Positions 25,847 to 33,949 of a stretch of DNA of 64,000 bases are shown in pieces (position 1 is the first letter of the stretch; each line of letters begins with the position of its first letter). The notes below the pieces were generated by a model, which searched no databases, was not told the DNA's origin, and was given only the letters and a program-made list of their open reading frames with translations. The stretch is from Bog-756 sp963837805. GTDB lineage: Bacteria > Actinomycetota > Acidimicrobiia > Acidimicrobiales > RAAP-2. The position numbers were made by a program, and so were the translations under genes. The DNA lies in contig CAWIOU010000033.1 in NCBI GenBank assembly GCA_963837805.1, positions 372,001 through 436,000 of the forward strand. The letters run 5' to 3'.

Positions 25847-26899
25847 CTAGTGGATGAGGACCTTGAGCGTGTGATGCTCCGCTGCATGCGCGAAGACGTC
25901 GTAGGCCTCCAACATCTGGTCGAACGAGAACTCGTGGGTGACGAACTTCTCGACGGGAAGCTTGTGCTCGGCCACGAGCTTCAGCAGCATCCCGAGGGTA
26001 TTGGTGTTTACCAGCCCCATGGAGATGTCGATGTTCTTGATCCAGAGCTCATTGAGTGCAAGGTCGACAGACTTGCCGTGCACACCGATGTTGGCGACGT
26101 TGCCTCCGGGGCGGACGATGACCGTGGCCATGGTGAACGTCTCGGGAACCCCCACTGCCTCGATGGCGACGTCGACGCCGAGACCATCAGTGAGCGCGAG
26201 CACCTTGTCCTTCCAGTTCGGGTCTCCCGAGTTCACCGTGTCGGTGGCGCCGAAATCGCTGGCCCGTGCCAGTCGGGAATCGTCCAAATCGATGGCGATG
26301 ATCTTGGACGGGCCATAGAGACGCGCCGTCATGACTGCGGAGAGCCCAACCGGTCCGGATCCGATCACGGCGACGACGTCACCAGGGTTCACATGTCCGT
26401 ACTGCACGCCGATCTCGAATCCGGTCGGCAGGATGTCGGAGAGGAGGATGCCCTCGGCATCGGTCATGCCTTCGGGAAGCTTGTACGCGGAGTTCTCTGC
26501 GAATGGGACTCGAACGTACTCGGCTTGCGTCCCGTCGATCATGTAGCCGAAGATCCAACCGATCCCTGGCACTCCCTCGGGGTCGAGGCAGTGGCCGTAG
26601 ATCCCTTTGCGGCAATAGGAGCATCGTCCGCAGGAGCTGACGCACGAGAGTATGACCCGGTCACCGACTTCTAGCTGCGTGACCCCCTCGCCGACCTGCG
26701 TAATTACACCGATTCCCTCATGCCCCAGGATTCGGCCGACCTCCACCTCGGGTACATCTCCTTTGAGGATATGGAGATCTGTGCCGCAGATGGTCGTGGC
26801 AACCATCTGCACGATGACGTCGGTCGGCTGTTCGATCTTCGGATCAGGCACTTCGTCCCAGGCCTTTTGGCCAGGGCCTTTGTATACGAGGGCTTTCAT
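25847..26899 (-). CDS. zinc-dependent alcohol dehydrogenase (MDR family)
   Basis: 350 aa. Catalytic zinc ligands are Cys38 (TTICGTDLH) and His60-Glu61 (GRILGHEGIG); the structural zinc lobe is Cys90, Cys93, Cys96 and Cys104 (SSCGRCSYCRKGIYGHC). The NAD(P)-binding GSGPVGLSAV follows and then DLDDSRLARASDFGA. It oxidises or reduces alcohols and aldehydes in the cytosol. ATG 26899 has GGAGG just upstream; the longer form from 26992 lacks one. About 100 bp upstream is a DosR-like box (27001-27015), so it may recycle NADH during low oxygen. A short remnant of another MDR dehydrogenase sits at 31806-31923. Confidence 0.92.
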   Translation of the reverse strand: MKALVYKGPGQKAWDEVPDPKIEQPTDVIVQMVATTICGTDLHILKGDVPEVEVGRILGHEGIGVITQVGEGVTQLEVGDRVILSCVSSCGRCSYCRKGIYGHCLDPEGVPGIGWIFGYMIDGTQAEYVRVPFAENSAYKLPEGMTDAEGILLSDILPTGFEIGVQYGHVNPGDVVAVIGSGPVGLSAVMTARLYGPSKIIAIDLDDSRLARASDFGATDTVNSGDPNWKDKVLALTDGLGVDVAIEAVGVPETFTMATVIVRPGGNVANIGVHGKSVDLALNELWIKNIDISMGLVNTNTLGMLLKLVAEHKLPVEKFVTHEFSFDQMLEAYDVFAHAAEHHTLKVLIH

Positions 26900-27000
26900 A
26901 CCGGACCTCCTACAGTTCGATTCGCGGAACCGGGTATCCGTCGGATGGCGGATGGACCAGGCCATACAGCGGAGGTTACCGACTGCGGACATTTCGGACT

Positions 27001-27015
27001 AGGGCCGAATTGCCC
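27001..27015 (-). promoter_or_regulatory. DosR-box-like element upstream of alcohol dehydrogenase
   Basis: On the minus strand GGGCAATTCGGCCCT, three differences from the box at 13440, all in the left half-site and spacer edge. It lies about 100 bp before the dehydrogenase start. Confidence 0.45.
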
Positions 27016-27174
27016 ATTGTCTGTCCATCGGGGTCGCGAGGACCGGTTCTCCCGAACCTCGCGATCGAAGCTCCTCGCCTATGCGTGACCTTTGTCGCAA
27101 CCGGACCGAGAAGCAATGCAGCGTCTGGTGCGGCCACTCGCTTGTTGTCAGACGTCCGGGGACAGAGCCCAAAA

Positions 27175-27189
27175 GTGACATTTGGCCCT
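27175..27189 (+). promoter_or_regulatory. DosR-box-like element upstream of membrane protein gene
   Basis: GTGACATTTGGCCCT, three differences from the box at 13440, 79 bp before the ATG at 27269. A second partial site GGGGACAGAGCCC starts at 27159, giving a tandem arrangement. Confidence 0.45.
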
Positions 27190-27268
27190 GTTTGGTCGCT
27201 CACTCGGACATCACCATGGGTACCAGAGCTCCTCACTAGGAGGGTTCGACCTAAAAAGGAGCAAAACA

Positions 27269-27889
27269 ATGCAACGCAAAGTATTCGATGTCCTGGCCAG
27301 CGTCGGCGGTCTACTGATGGTGGTCGTGTTGGTGGTGGCCGGTGGTCTCCTCATGTGGGGCTATAGCTTCGCCAACTCCAATGTGCACAACCAGCTCGCT
27401 GAGCAACAGATCGTGTTTCCGGCCGCGGCCGCCTTCGCCCACCCCGTGGCGGGAAGTGAGATCACCCCGTCCATGGTTGGCACGGTCTCCAAGTACGCCG
27501 GACAGCCGTTGGTGACGGGACAGCAGGCCCAGGTCTACGCGAACGACTTCATCGCCGTGCACCTCGCCGAGATCGGTGGAGGCAAGACCTATGCCCAGCT
27601 GAGTGCTGCTGCCATGGCTCTGCCCAAGGGATCTCCCGCCTACACAGCGGCTGAGGCCAAGGTGCAGACCGTGTTTCAGGGCACCACGCTCCGGGGTCTG
27701 TTGCTCGAGGCCTACGCATTCGGGACGTTTGCCACGATCGCCCTCATCGCAGGGATTTCGGCGTTCGTCCTGGCTGGCCTGATGGCAATCCTCGTAGCGT
27801 TCGGCTTCTGGCACGCACGCCGCACGGATGAATCCACAGAGCTGGCGACCCACACCACTCACGTCCGTGGAGCTGTCGCCACTGCCTGA
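27269..27889 (+). CDS. conserved two-TM actinobacterial membrane protein
   Basis: 206 aa from ATG 27269 (AAAAAGGAG upstream). TM1 covers about residues 8-32 (VGGLLMVVVLVVAGGLLMWG) and TM2 about 145-170. Between them is an extracytoplasmic domain containing EQQIVFPAAAAFAHP, ITPSMVGTVSKYAGQPL and YAQLSAAAMALPKGS. I recognise this family from actinomycetes, where it is often mislabelled aromatic ring-opening dioxygenase LigA; nothing here supports dioxygenase activity. It lies downstream of DosR-like boxes and before the cytochrome b genes, separated from them by a strong terminator hairpin. Confidence 0.8.
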   Translation: MQRKVFDVLASVGGLLMVVVLVVAGGLLMWGYSFANSNVHNQLAEQQIVFPAAAAFAHPVAGSEITPSMVGTVSKYAGQPLVTGQQAQVYANDFIAVHLAEIGGGKTYAQLSAAAMALPKGSPAYTAAEAKVQTVFQGTTLRGLLLEAYAFGTFATIALIAGISAFVLAGLMAILVAFGFWHARRTDESTELATHTTHVRGAVATA

Positions 27890-27932
27890 GGATCCGTTGC
27901 GTTCGATACGGTAAAGCGTTTCGCCGTCCGAC

Positions 27933-27970
27933 AGCCCGCCCGGCCCGCCATCGTGCGGGTCGGGCGGGCT
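27933..27970 (+). terminator. 16-bp GC-rich hairpin
   Basis: AGCCCGCCCGGCCCGC pairs with GCGGGTCGGGCGGGCT (one G-T pair) around loop CATCGT, 44 bp past the stop codon of the membrane protein gene. It separates that gene from the cytochrome b operon. Confidence 0.75.
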
Positions 27971-28197
27971 GCGTCACGCCGGGGCAGGCATGTGCGGCGA
28001 TGTGGGGCAGGCTTCAACGCTGCACTGCCATCCCAGGCTGGATCGTGATGGAGTCAGTGGAGGCCACCGAGCCAGGATCGGGACGATCTCGGATCTGGCG
28101 ACCAAATCAAGCCGGGGGGTCAGGAACCGTCTCGGAGTTCGGATGGGCGGTCGCCGCGCCTTCGACTAGAGAATGAGAAGGCTCCCACCCGACGATT

Positions 28198-28212
28198 GGG
28201 ACCTTTGGCACT
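28198..28212 (+). promoter_or_regulatory. DosR-box-like element upstream of cytochrome b operon
   Basis: GGGACCTTTGGCACT, two differences from the box at 13440, 49 bp before the ATG at 28261, the same spacing as at 13440. Confidence 0.55.
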
Positions 28213-28260
28213 AGGCGGAGTCGCGCACTCTCTCTAACCTCGGTACCAGGAGGTAAATCC

Positions 28261-28452
28261 ATGCAAATGCTTGGAGCGGTGCTGGGAGGCTTGCTCAGCA
28301 GTCTGATCAATCTGAACGGATCGGGTCACTACGTCCACTGGGGATTCATTCAGATATCAGTGGCCAATCTTGTCGTGATCGGGTTGATGGTGGTGGTCTT
28401 CATCGCCGCAATTCTCGTCCCCTTCCGTCGGCACAGGAGCGGCGACCAATGA
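28261..28452 (+). CDS. 63-aa single-span membrane peptide, cytochrome b operon
   Basis: The first gene of the cytochrome b operon, with AGGAGG before ATG 28261. One membrane helix (about 32-54, VANLVVIGLMVVVFIAAILV) ends in a basic FRRHRSGDQ tail, so the C-terminus is probably cytoplasmic. Its end overlaps the next gene by 4 bp (ATGA at 28449). Small single-span subunits are common in cytochrome bc and b6f complexes, so an assembly or structural role is plausible. The family is not recognised. Confidence 0.75.
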   Translation: MQMLGAVLGGLLSSLINLNGSGHYVHWGFIQISVANLVVIGLMVVVFIAAILVPFRRHRSGDQ

Positions 28453-29174
28453 CCGCCGGGACTGACTCCGATACTGTCCCTCCGGTCGATGCCGCCGCCG
28501 ACTTGCCGGAAGACGCCGGACAGTGGACGGCCAAGTTGCGTCACGCCGCGGTTGAGGCCCTGCCTCCCCAGCGGCTCCTGCCCGATCGGCAGCCCGCCTA
28601 CGTAGCGTCGTGGATCTACGTCTTCGGCGTCCTGACTCTCGCGGCTCTTGCCGTGGTGATCCTCACCGGGATGGTGCTGGCCGTCTTCGGGCCGACCTGG
28701 TGGCATACCTCGTCGACAGGGCTCTTCGTCAACTCACTCCACCTGTGGAGCGTCGAAGTCTTCTTCTTCGCCATGGTTGTGCACTTGTGGGGGAAGTTCT
28801 TCATGGCCGCATGGCGCGGGCGCCGGCGTGCTACGTGGATCACTGGAGTGGTGTCCTTCGTCGTGTCGGTCGGAGCCGCCTTCACCGGATACCTGTCCCA
28901 GCAGAACTTCGACTCCCAATGGATCAGCACCCAGGCGAAAGACGGCATCAACTCAACGGGTGCCGGAGCCATCTTCAATGTCACCAACTTCGGCCAGATG
29001 CTCATGTGGCACATCATGCTCTTGCCCCTGGTGGTCGTGCTCCTGGTGGGCGTACATGTCCTGCTCGTCCGCCGCCGTGGCGTGGTGCCGCCCTTCGCTC
29101 CGCCTGAGCATCTCGGGAAGGACGCGGAGCTTGGGGGTCCCAAGGCGGCGACGACGCTCGGCGAAACGCCATGA
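28449..29174 (+). CDS. cytochrome b/b6-like di-heme subunit
   Basis: 241 aa with four predicted membrane helices. His98 and His112 on one helix and His188 and His203 on another have the 14- and 15-residue spacing of the two heme ligand pairs in cytochrome b6. The conserved TGYLSQQNFDSQW segment lies between. It should carry two b hemes and move electrons across the membrane from or to quinone. It overlaps both neighbours by 4 bp (ATGA), so stoichiometric expression is likely. No Rieske protein or cytochrome c1/f is encoded nearby. Confidence 0.88.
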   Translation: MTAGTDSDTVPPVDAAADLPEDAGQWTAKLRHAAVEALPPQRLLPDRQPAYVASWIYVFGVLTLAALAVVILTGMVLAVFGPTWWHTSSTGLFVNSLHLWSVEVFFFAMVVHLWGKFFMAAWRGRRRATWITGVVSFVVSVGAAFTGYLSQQNFDSQWISTQAKDGINSTGAGAIFNVTNFGQMLMWHIMLLPLVVVLLVGVHVLLVRRRGVVPPFAPPEHLGKDAELGGPKAATTLGETP

Positions 29175-30223
29175 GGCCCTCGACCGGGACCAACCCCAAT
29201 CGACGGGGCCGACGATTCAACCCCGACCGCGACGTGGAGGAATGGCACGGGAAGTATCTGCCATACGACCTGGTGAAAGAGTTTCTCGTCGCTCTGCTTG
29301 TTGCCGTCGTCTTGGTCGTGGGGTTGTCGGTGGTCTTCTCTTCCCCGGATGAAAAGCCGGTGACCGTCAAGTCGTGGTCGACCTCTAACCCGGTTGACTT
29401 CGCCCAAACCGCCATCACCGAGCTCGACGGCACCAGTGGGACCGCAACGTACGGACCGCCGTACAACAGCACGTCGGGTGCCTCCCAATCGATCGGCCCC
29501 TTCTCACCGGAGCGGTGGCTGGGCGTCCACCACCCGATCGATACCGCTAATGACTACGTCTTGGCACCCCTCAAGTCACTCCCCGATCGGCCGGGATTGG
29601 ATGCCGCCATTGCCACCTACACCTCTGCTTCGTCTGCGCAGAAGGCAAGCTGGAACGCCGCCTACGAGAAGGCCGTTGCCAGCGCCACTTTCGCCCACGG
29701 AACGCTGAAGGTTCCGACCGGATCCTACGGACCGGTGGGAACGATGATCGGTTCGCTCACCTCGATGGCTGGCACTGGTGCTCTCGATGGTGCGCTGCTG
29801 AGCTCCCACCAGTTCTACGGAACCGACTACACCAAGCCTCTCCTGTTTATTGCCGACGGCGCCTACCTCGCTGATCTGGCCCAGAGCCAACATCTGTCGG
29901 GTGACCAGTGGGGCATGATGAACGAGACCGGCAACTATCCGGGTCAGGCTTGGCTGTGGCTCTACACGCTCTGGTACCAGGTCCCCCCGATGAACGCCTC
30001 TGCTAGTGGTGACCTTCAGGTATGGGCCATCATGATGGGTCTCACCGTGCTCCTTGCCCTCGTCCCTTTTATCCCGGGCCTTCGCTCGATTCCCCGCTGG
30101 AGCCGCGTTTACCGTCTGATCTGGCGCCAGCACTATCGGGACATCTCGGGGCCTGCGCCCACCTTCGGAAAGGGACCTGTGGCGGTTGAATCTCCGCCGT
30201 CGCATCAACCTGGGATGGCGTAG
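29171..30223 (+). CDS. membrane partner subunit of cytochrome b
   Basis: 350 aa. The cytoplasmic start DVEEWHGKYLPYDLVKEF resembles the segment joining the two halves of actinobacterial cytochrome b. TM1 is about 38-57; a long extracytoplasmic domain (about 60-275) with SPERWLGVHHPIDTANDYVL and an HQFYGTDY segment follows; TM2 is about 278-298; a short cytoplasmic tail ends the protein. It probably takes the place of subunit IV but carries a large outer domain of unknown fold without heme-c (CxxCH) or Rieske motifs. It overlaps the cytochrome b gene by 4 bp. Confidence 0.75.
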   Translation: MRPSTGTNPNRRGRRFNPDRDVEEWHGKYLPYDLVKEFLVALLVAVVLVVGLSVVFSSPDEKPVTVKSWSTSNPVDFAQTAITELDGTSGTATYGPPYNSTSGASQSIGPFSPERWLGVHHPIDTANDYVLAPLKSLPDRPGLDAAIATYTSASSAQKASWNAAYEKAVASATFAHGTLKVPTGSYGPVGTMIGSLTSMAGTGALDGALLSSHQFYGTDYTKPLLFIADGAYLADLAQSQHLSGDQWGMMNETGNYPGQAWLWLYTLWYQVPPMNASASGDLQVWAIMMGLTVLLALVPFIPGLRSIPRWSRVYRLIWRQHYRDISGPAPTFGKGPVAVESPPSHQPGMA

Positions 30224-30376
30224 GGGGTTGACGACCCAATCAGTCGGTCTTGCTTCCTCGGGCGCCTGTGCGCTCACACCGGGGTACAACAGGGGTCTGG
30301 TTTCCGATGCGCCATTGGTAGAGGGGCACCGAAGCGAGAATCGTCATTGGGGCCTACTCGCGGGGTATCTGTCGCC

Positions 30377-30799
30377 ATGATCCGGCCAGGTTTCAACGAG
30401 AACCTCGTCGTCCTCGAGCGAGCAGAGTGTTTGCGTCTACTCGAAGGACAAGGTGTGGGTCGGGTTGGCTGTCGCGTGCACGGGCGTCCCGTGATCTTCC
30501 CAATCAACTACGTCGTGCTCGACAACGCGGTCTTGTTCCGCGCTCGGCGGGGCAGTGACCTCGACCACGGCACTGGCGATGTCGATGTAGCCTTCGAGAT
30601 CGACAGCGCGGACAACGTGTATCACGAGGGCTGGAGCGTGCTCGTCACCGGCCCGAGCGCCCATGTGACAGATTCGGCCGAGGTCGAGCAGCTCCGAGCC
30701 GTCAGTCTGTTGCCTTGGGCAGGTGAGGATCGGGACCTGTTTGTGCGTATTGTGCTCGACAAAGTTAGTGGTCGTCGTGTCCACTACCGTACGAGCTGA
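30377..30799 (+). CDS. PNPOx-like flavin-binding protein
   Basis: About 140 aa from ATG 30377 (TTG 30347 possible). A single split-barrel: LERAECLRLLEGQGVGRVGC, VIFPINYVVLDNAVLFRARR, VAFEIDSADNVYHEGWSVLV and a C-terminal DKVSGRRVHY. It is closely similar in pattern to 19944-20366 and to the C-domain of the HTH fusion at 14767. It probably binds FMN, F420 or heme-like cofactors; the substrate is unknown. It lies 150 bp after the cytochrome b operon and may be co-transcribed or have its own promoter. Confidence 0.82.
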   Translation: MIRPGFNENLVVLERAECLRLLEGQGVGRVGCRVHGRPVIFPINYVVLDNAVLFRARRGSDLDHGTGDVDVAFEIDSADNVYHEGWSVLVTGPSAHVTDSAEVEQLRAVSLLPWAGEDRDLFVRIVLDKVSGRRVHYRTS

Positions 30800-30983
30800 A
30801 CGGTGAAAGACACATCGATGATTCTTAGTCTGTGTCCGGCATGGACTTGGCTAGGGTGATCGCGATTGCGGTGGCGATGGCCGCCCTGCTGGTACTCGAG
30901 CATCAATAGCAGACCGCGAGGGGTCTCCCGCCTCCGAGAACCCCCCGCTGGTGATGACGCTCTACACCGGAGGAGGTCGGCCT

Positions 30984-31328
30984 TCAGGGGGTCCAGTCGA
31001 CCAGTACGTCGGGGGGCGGGCTTTCGGGTGGAGCGCCCAGGTCGACGCCGGTCACATCCTTGACTTGGCCACGAAACCAGATGGTGAACTCATCGCCGGA
31101 GGTGGCCAGTTCCGTGAACGCCTTCTCGACGTCGGGGGCCTCGAACCACACCAACATGAAGCTCCCCATCGGGGTCTCCTGCAGAGCCCAAGTCTCCCTG
31201 GCTAGTCCCGTCCTAGCCGCCTGAGCCTCGAATCCCTTCCGGCGTTCCCCCATGCACGCGGTAGCGAAGTCCCTTCCGCCCTGTTCTTTACCGGGAAGGA
31301 TCGGGAACATGCCATTGAATACTGCCAT
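30984..31328 (-). CDS. small conserved hypothetical protein, ferredoxin-like fold likely
   Basis: 114 aa. MAVFNGMFPILPGKEQGGRD, an internal alpha helix, then ETWALQETPMGSFMLVWFEA and a C-terminal helix/strand. The alternation resembles dimeric alpha-beta barrel proteins (monooxygenase-like), but no catalytic motif is recognised. ATG 31328 is preceded by AAGGAGGA. It is a stand-alone gene between the PNPOx-like gene and repeat copy B. Confidence 0.6.
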   Translation of the reverse strand: MAVFNGMFPILPGKEQGGRDFATACMGERRKGFEAQAARTGLARETWALQETPMGSFMLVWFEAPDVEKAFTELATSGDEFTIWFRGQVKDVTGVDLGAPPESPPPDVLVDWTP

Positions 31329-31611
31329 TGAGTCCTCCTTGTTCGTCCGCCGCTAACTTCAGAGACAGTACCAGCGGGCTCCGATGGGTGCCCATAGCCT
31401 AGAGACTCCGTTGGGCGACGAACTCAGCCATCGAGAGAGACGAATGACGCGTCATGTGCTGGTCGGGGGGCGGGCAGATCCGGGTGACACCCCCCAAGTC
31501 AAGAGGGGGCACCAGCGAGGACAGCGACCACGCCGATAACCCCGGCTCCGATCAGAGCGAGAACGACACTGCGGCGCAGCGCCGGGCTGGGCGATGGCCG
31601 CCGAGATCCGT

Positions 31612-31771
31612 CGGTTGGTTGGTTGGTGGGCTACCGACACAACTCGGTTGACCTGGGCCGACCGGGACTTGCTCATGGCCATTTGCCACGCCATTGCTCT
31701 AGATTTCCCACATTGTCGTGTACGCAACTGAGAATAGCTCCCGGTCACGGCGACGTATGAGATCTTTGGCA
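31612..31771. repeat. dispersed repeat, copy B (about 160 bp)
   Basis: Begins GGTTGGTTGGTTGGTGGGCT and ends near GAGATCTTTGGCACT. It aligns over its whole length with copy C at 53036-53190, and its start with copy A at 12188. The plus strand reads WATDTTRLTWADRDLLMAIC up to a stop at about 31731, so the repeat includes the 3' end of a vanished gene plus a downstream block with the YTTGGCAC motif. Confidence 0.6.
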
Positions 31772-31805
31772 CTCACGGCCGCCGGAACTGAACGCCCGGG
31801 CCGGA

Positions 31806-31923
31806 TCACTCGAAGACAAGAACGCCACGGAGATTGTGGCCGTCCCGCAGATCCTGGTACCCGTCGTTGATCCCCTCGAGGGGGTAGGTCCGGGTCACCA
31901 TCGCGTCGAGGTCGAGCAGGCCG
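31806..31923 (-). pseudogene. C-terminal remnant of an MDR alcohol dehydrogenase
   Basis: The minus strand encodes NGLLDLDAMVTRTYPLEGIN, then DGYQDLRDGHNLRGVLVFE and a TGA, a standard zinc-alcohol-dehydrogenase C-terminus. Nothing of the rest of the enzyme is present: at about 31924 the sequence switches to a membrane-protein frame on the other strand. A deletion or rearrangement junction is the simplest explanation. Confidence 0.7.
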
Positions 31924-31925
31924 TT

Positions 31926-32275
31926 CGGCGGTCACCGATACCGTTACCGCCAACCTGCGGGCCGCCGTTCGGATCATCCTCATTGTGGCGGCTCTGGTCG
32001 CCGTTCTCGCCGTCGTCGCCGGCAATGCTTGGGTGCGAAACAAGATGGGCAACAGGCAGCGGGGCCGGGTCAGGGAAAGCCCAGTCCACGACTTCGTGGC
32101 GCTTCACCGAAGGGCTCTCCAATGGTCGGTCCTGGTGCTCGGCCTACTGGTCCTGGTGATCTGGAACAATCCGACGACGCTGGTTGCTGTCGTTGTAACA
32201 GTCCTCACGCTTATCGTCGTCGGTCTGTTGGGTCTATTCGCCGGTCGAGGCTCGCGCCTGCAAGGCAGCCAATAG
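31926..32275 (+). pseudogene. C-terminal part of a two-TM membrane protein
   Basis: The frame gives VTDTVTANLRAAVRIILIVA, a membrane segment, then ESPVHDFVALHRRALQWSVL and a second hydrophobic hairpin ending GRGSRLQGSQ. It looks like the end of a larger actinobacterial membrane protein whose front was lost at the junction with the dehydrogenase remnant (about 31924). A GTG at 31982 could still start a 97-aa product, so expression is possible. The family is not recognised. Confidence 0.5.
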
Positions 32276-32381
32276 GCTTCCTTGATCCGGCGATGTGGGT
32301 CAGCAGTTGCTCGGGGTCGTCACGAAGCGGGGTCAATAGACAGGGCAGCCTCAAAGTCTTGCTATTCACGGACGATGGGGC

Positions 32382-33032
32382 TCACGATGACAGAGCATTA
32401 CTAAAATCGAGCAAGATCGGTGCACGGTGTGCCGATTCACCCTGAGATCGCCCCGTTGGAGTCCTCGGGACCACAACGCCGTCTCCTCTACTGGTCGTCT
32501 CCTGTCCCCAAGCGCGCCATGCCGCGGGTTGCAGCGCCAGGATCAGGCGGACGACGACGGCGCCACCCGCAAGGTCCGCCATCATTTGCACCATGGCAAC
32601 TATCCGGGCTGGATCCGTCTTAGGCGTGATGTCACCGAAGCCCACGGTCGAAAACACCGTGACGGTGAAATACAGGGCACTCGTCCGCGAGAGATGCGCC
32701 CCAAACGCCGCTGGACTTGACGTGGACATCGTGAGATAGATCCACGCGAAGAGAACGAGGAAGAGCGGAATAATGGTAGCCAGGGCCACTCCTGCGCGAA
32801 GCATGGGGTGATCATGCTTTGAGATCTGACGGACTTCGAGGGCGAGGACTACTGAGAAGAGGGCCAGAGCCACGCTCAACCGCAATGCAACCGATTGGTG
32901 CGCTCGGTGCTGGATCGGAAACACGTAATACAACACCACGAGCAGCACCGCGCTCCCCACCGCCCGTAGGAGCATCCTTACCAAATAGGAGCGCTGGGAA
33001 TCCTTCAGCGAAGTGACGGCGGGCAAGGTCAT
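32382..33032 (-). CDS. potassium channel, two-pore-domain/KcsA-like filter
   Basis: 216 aa. Hydrophobic helices at about 22-40, 48-66 and 80-102 precede a pore loop with the K+ filter TVGFGD at 129-134 and a final inner helix (about 145-168). The C-terminal 45 residues are cytoplasmic and carry no RCK domain. It should conduct K+ across the membrane. ATG 33032 has GGGGTAGGG upstream and lies 3 bp after the stop of the larger membrane protein, so the two form an operon and may act together. Confidence 0.85.
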   Translation of the reverse strand: MTLPAVTSLKDSQRSYLVRMLLRAVGSAVLLVVLYYVFPIQHRAHQSVALRLSVALALFSVVLALEVRQISKHDHPMLRAGVALATIIPLFLVLFAWIYLTMSTSSPAAFGAHLSRTSALYFTVTVFSTVGFGDITPKTDPARIVAMVQMMADLAGGAVVVRLILALQPAAWRAWGQETTSRGDGVVVPRTPTGRSQGESAHRAPILLDFSNALSS

Positions 33033-33035
33033 TCC

Positions 33036-33854
33036 CTACCCCCTGACGGGGTCGGCTAGGAACTGCACAAGCTTCTCCCGCCTCTTCTGGGCCATCCATG
33101 CACCAAACCGTTGACCGACGACCGAGCAGACGAGCGCGATCCCGCAAGCTACGGCTATTCCGATCCCGAGGTCATGATCCGGCAGCTTCTCTGAAATCCC
33201 GTGGGGCGCTGTGAACCCCCACACCAAGAGCGAGGGCGTCAGCATCAGTAGGGCCAAAACTGGAACAAGAAGGTAGGGTGTGAGAGCAAGAGTGAGCCAC
33301 CTCACCAACATTCGCTTCCGGGGCTGACGATGATCCCAGCGATACCGGAGTGGCATCGGATGATACGGAAACAGGATCCCGACCCACGAGGAAATGGCCA
33401 AGAAACCGAACGGGATCACGCCTATGGCCACCACCGTGTAGAGCGTCGACAGTAGCGAGTGATTTATGAGCCCGTTGATGAGCGCCACCAGGGCGCAGAC
33501 CGGGGTAATCATCAACCACAGGACGATGTTCTTGGCGTACAGCAGCCTGCGAAGCATCACAGAGTCGTCTAGGGCTGCTACGACACGAACCGCATCAGGG
33601 CCGAGCACGTTGGTCGAGGGAACATCTGAATACATCCACGCGGCGAGGATCAGGGCGAAAGCCAGGCTGCCGTGGAGGGTGAATATCTTGTCCCGCACCT
33701 CCGCGGGGAGGAAGAACCATGCGGAGCTCATGAGGGCACCGTTGACGGCGATCGTAATAGGAGTTTCGTAGGGGGGCTGCAGCGATAGGGCTATCTGTCG
33801 GCGAGTTGCCTCCGCCGTGGTGCCTGGAAGGTGAAGATCGACTACTTCGACCAT
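33036..33854 (-). CDS. multi-TM membrane protein paired with K+ channel
   Basis: About 272 aa from ATG 33854 (AAGGCGG upstream; an in-frame start at 33896 adds 14 residues). Four to six hydrophobic segments, with motifs WFFLPAEVRDKIFTLHGSLA, YAKNIVLWLMITPVCALVA and LFPYHPMPLRYRWDHRQPRK. The arrangement resembles membrane subunits of ABC-2-like exporters, but no ATPase is adjacent and the family is not recognised. It is the upstream gene of the K+ channel operon. Confidence 0.65.
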   Translation of the reverse strand: MVEVVDLHLPGTTAEATRRQIALSLQPPYETPITIAVNGALMSSAWFFLPAEVRDKIFTLHGSLAFALILAAWMYSDVPSTNVLGPDAVRVVAALDDSVMLRRLLYAKNIVLWLMITPVCALVALINGLINHSLLSTLYTVVAIGVIPFGFLAISSWVGILFPYHPMPLRYRWDHRQPRKRMLVRWLTLALTPYLLVPVLALLMLTPSLLVWGFTAPHGISEKLPDHDLGIGIAVACGIALVCSVVGQRFGAWMAQKRREKLVQFLADPVRG

Positions 33855-33949
33855 GTCGGTCCGCCTTGACTGGTAGCACACTATGAATCCGGACACTGAA
33901 TCTGAAGTAACAGCTCATGGGTGATTGAGCGTTCTGATCCCGCTTTGGC

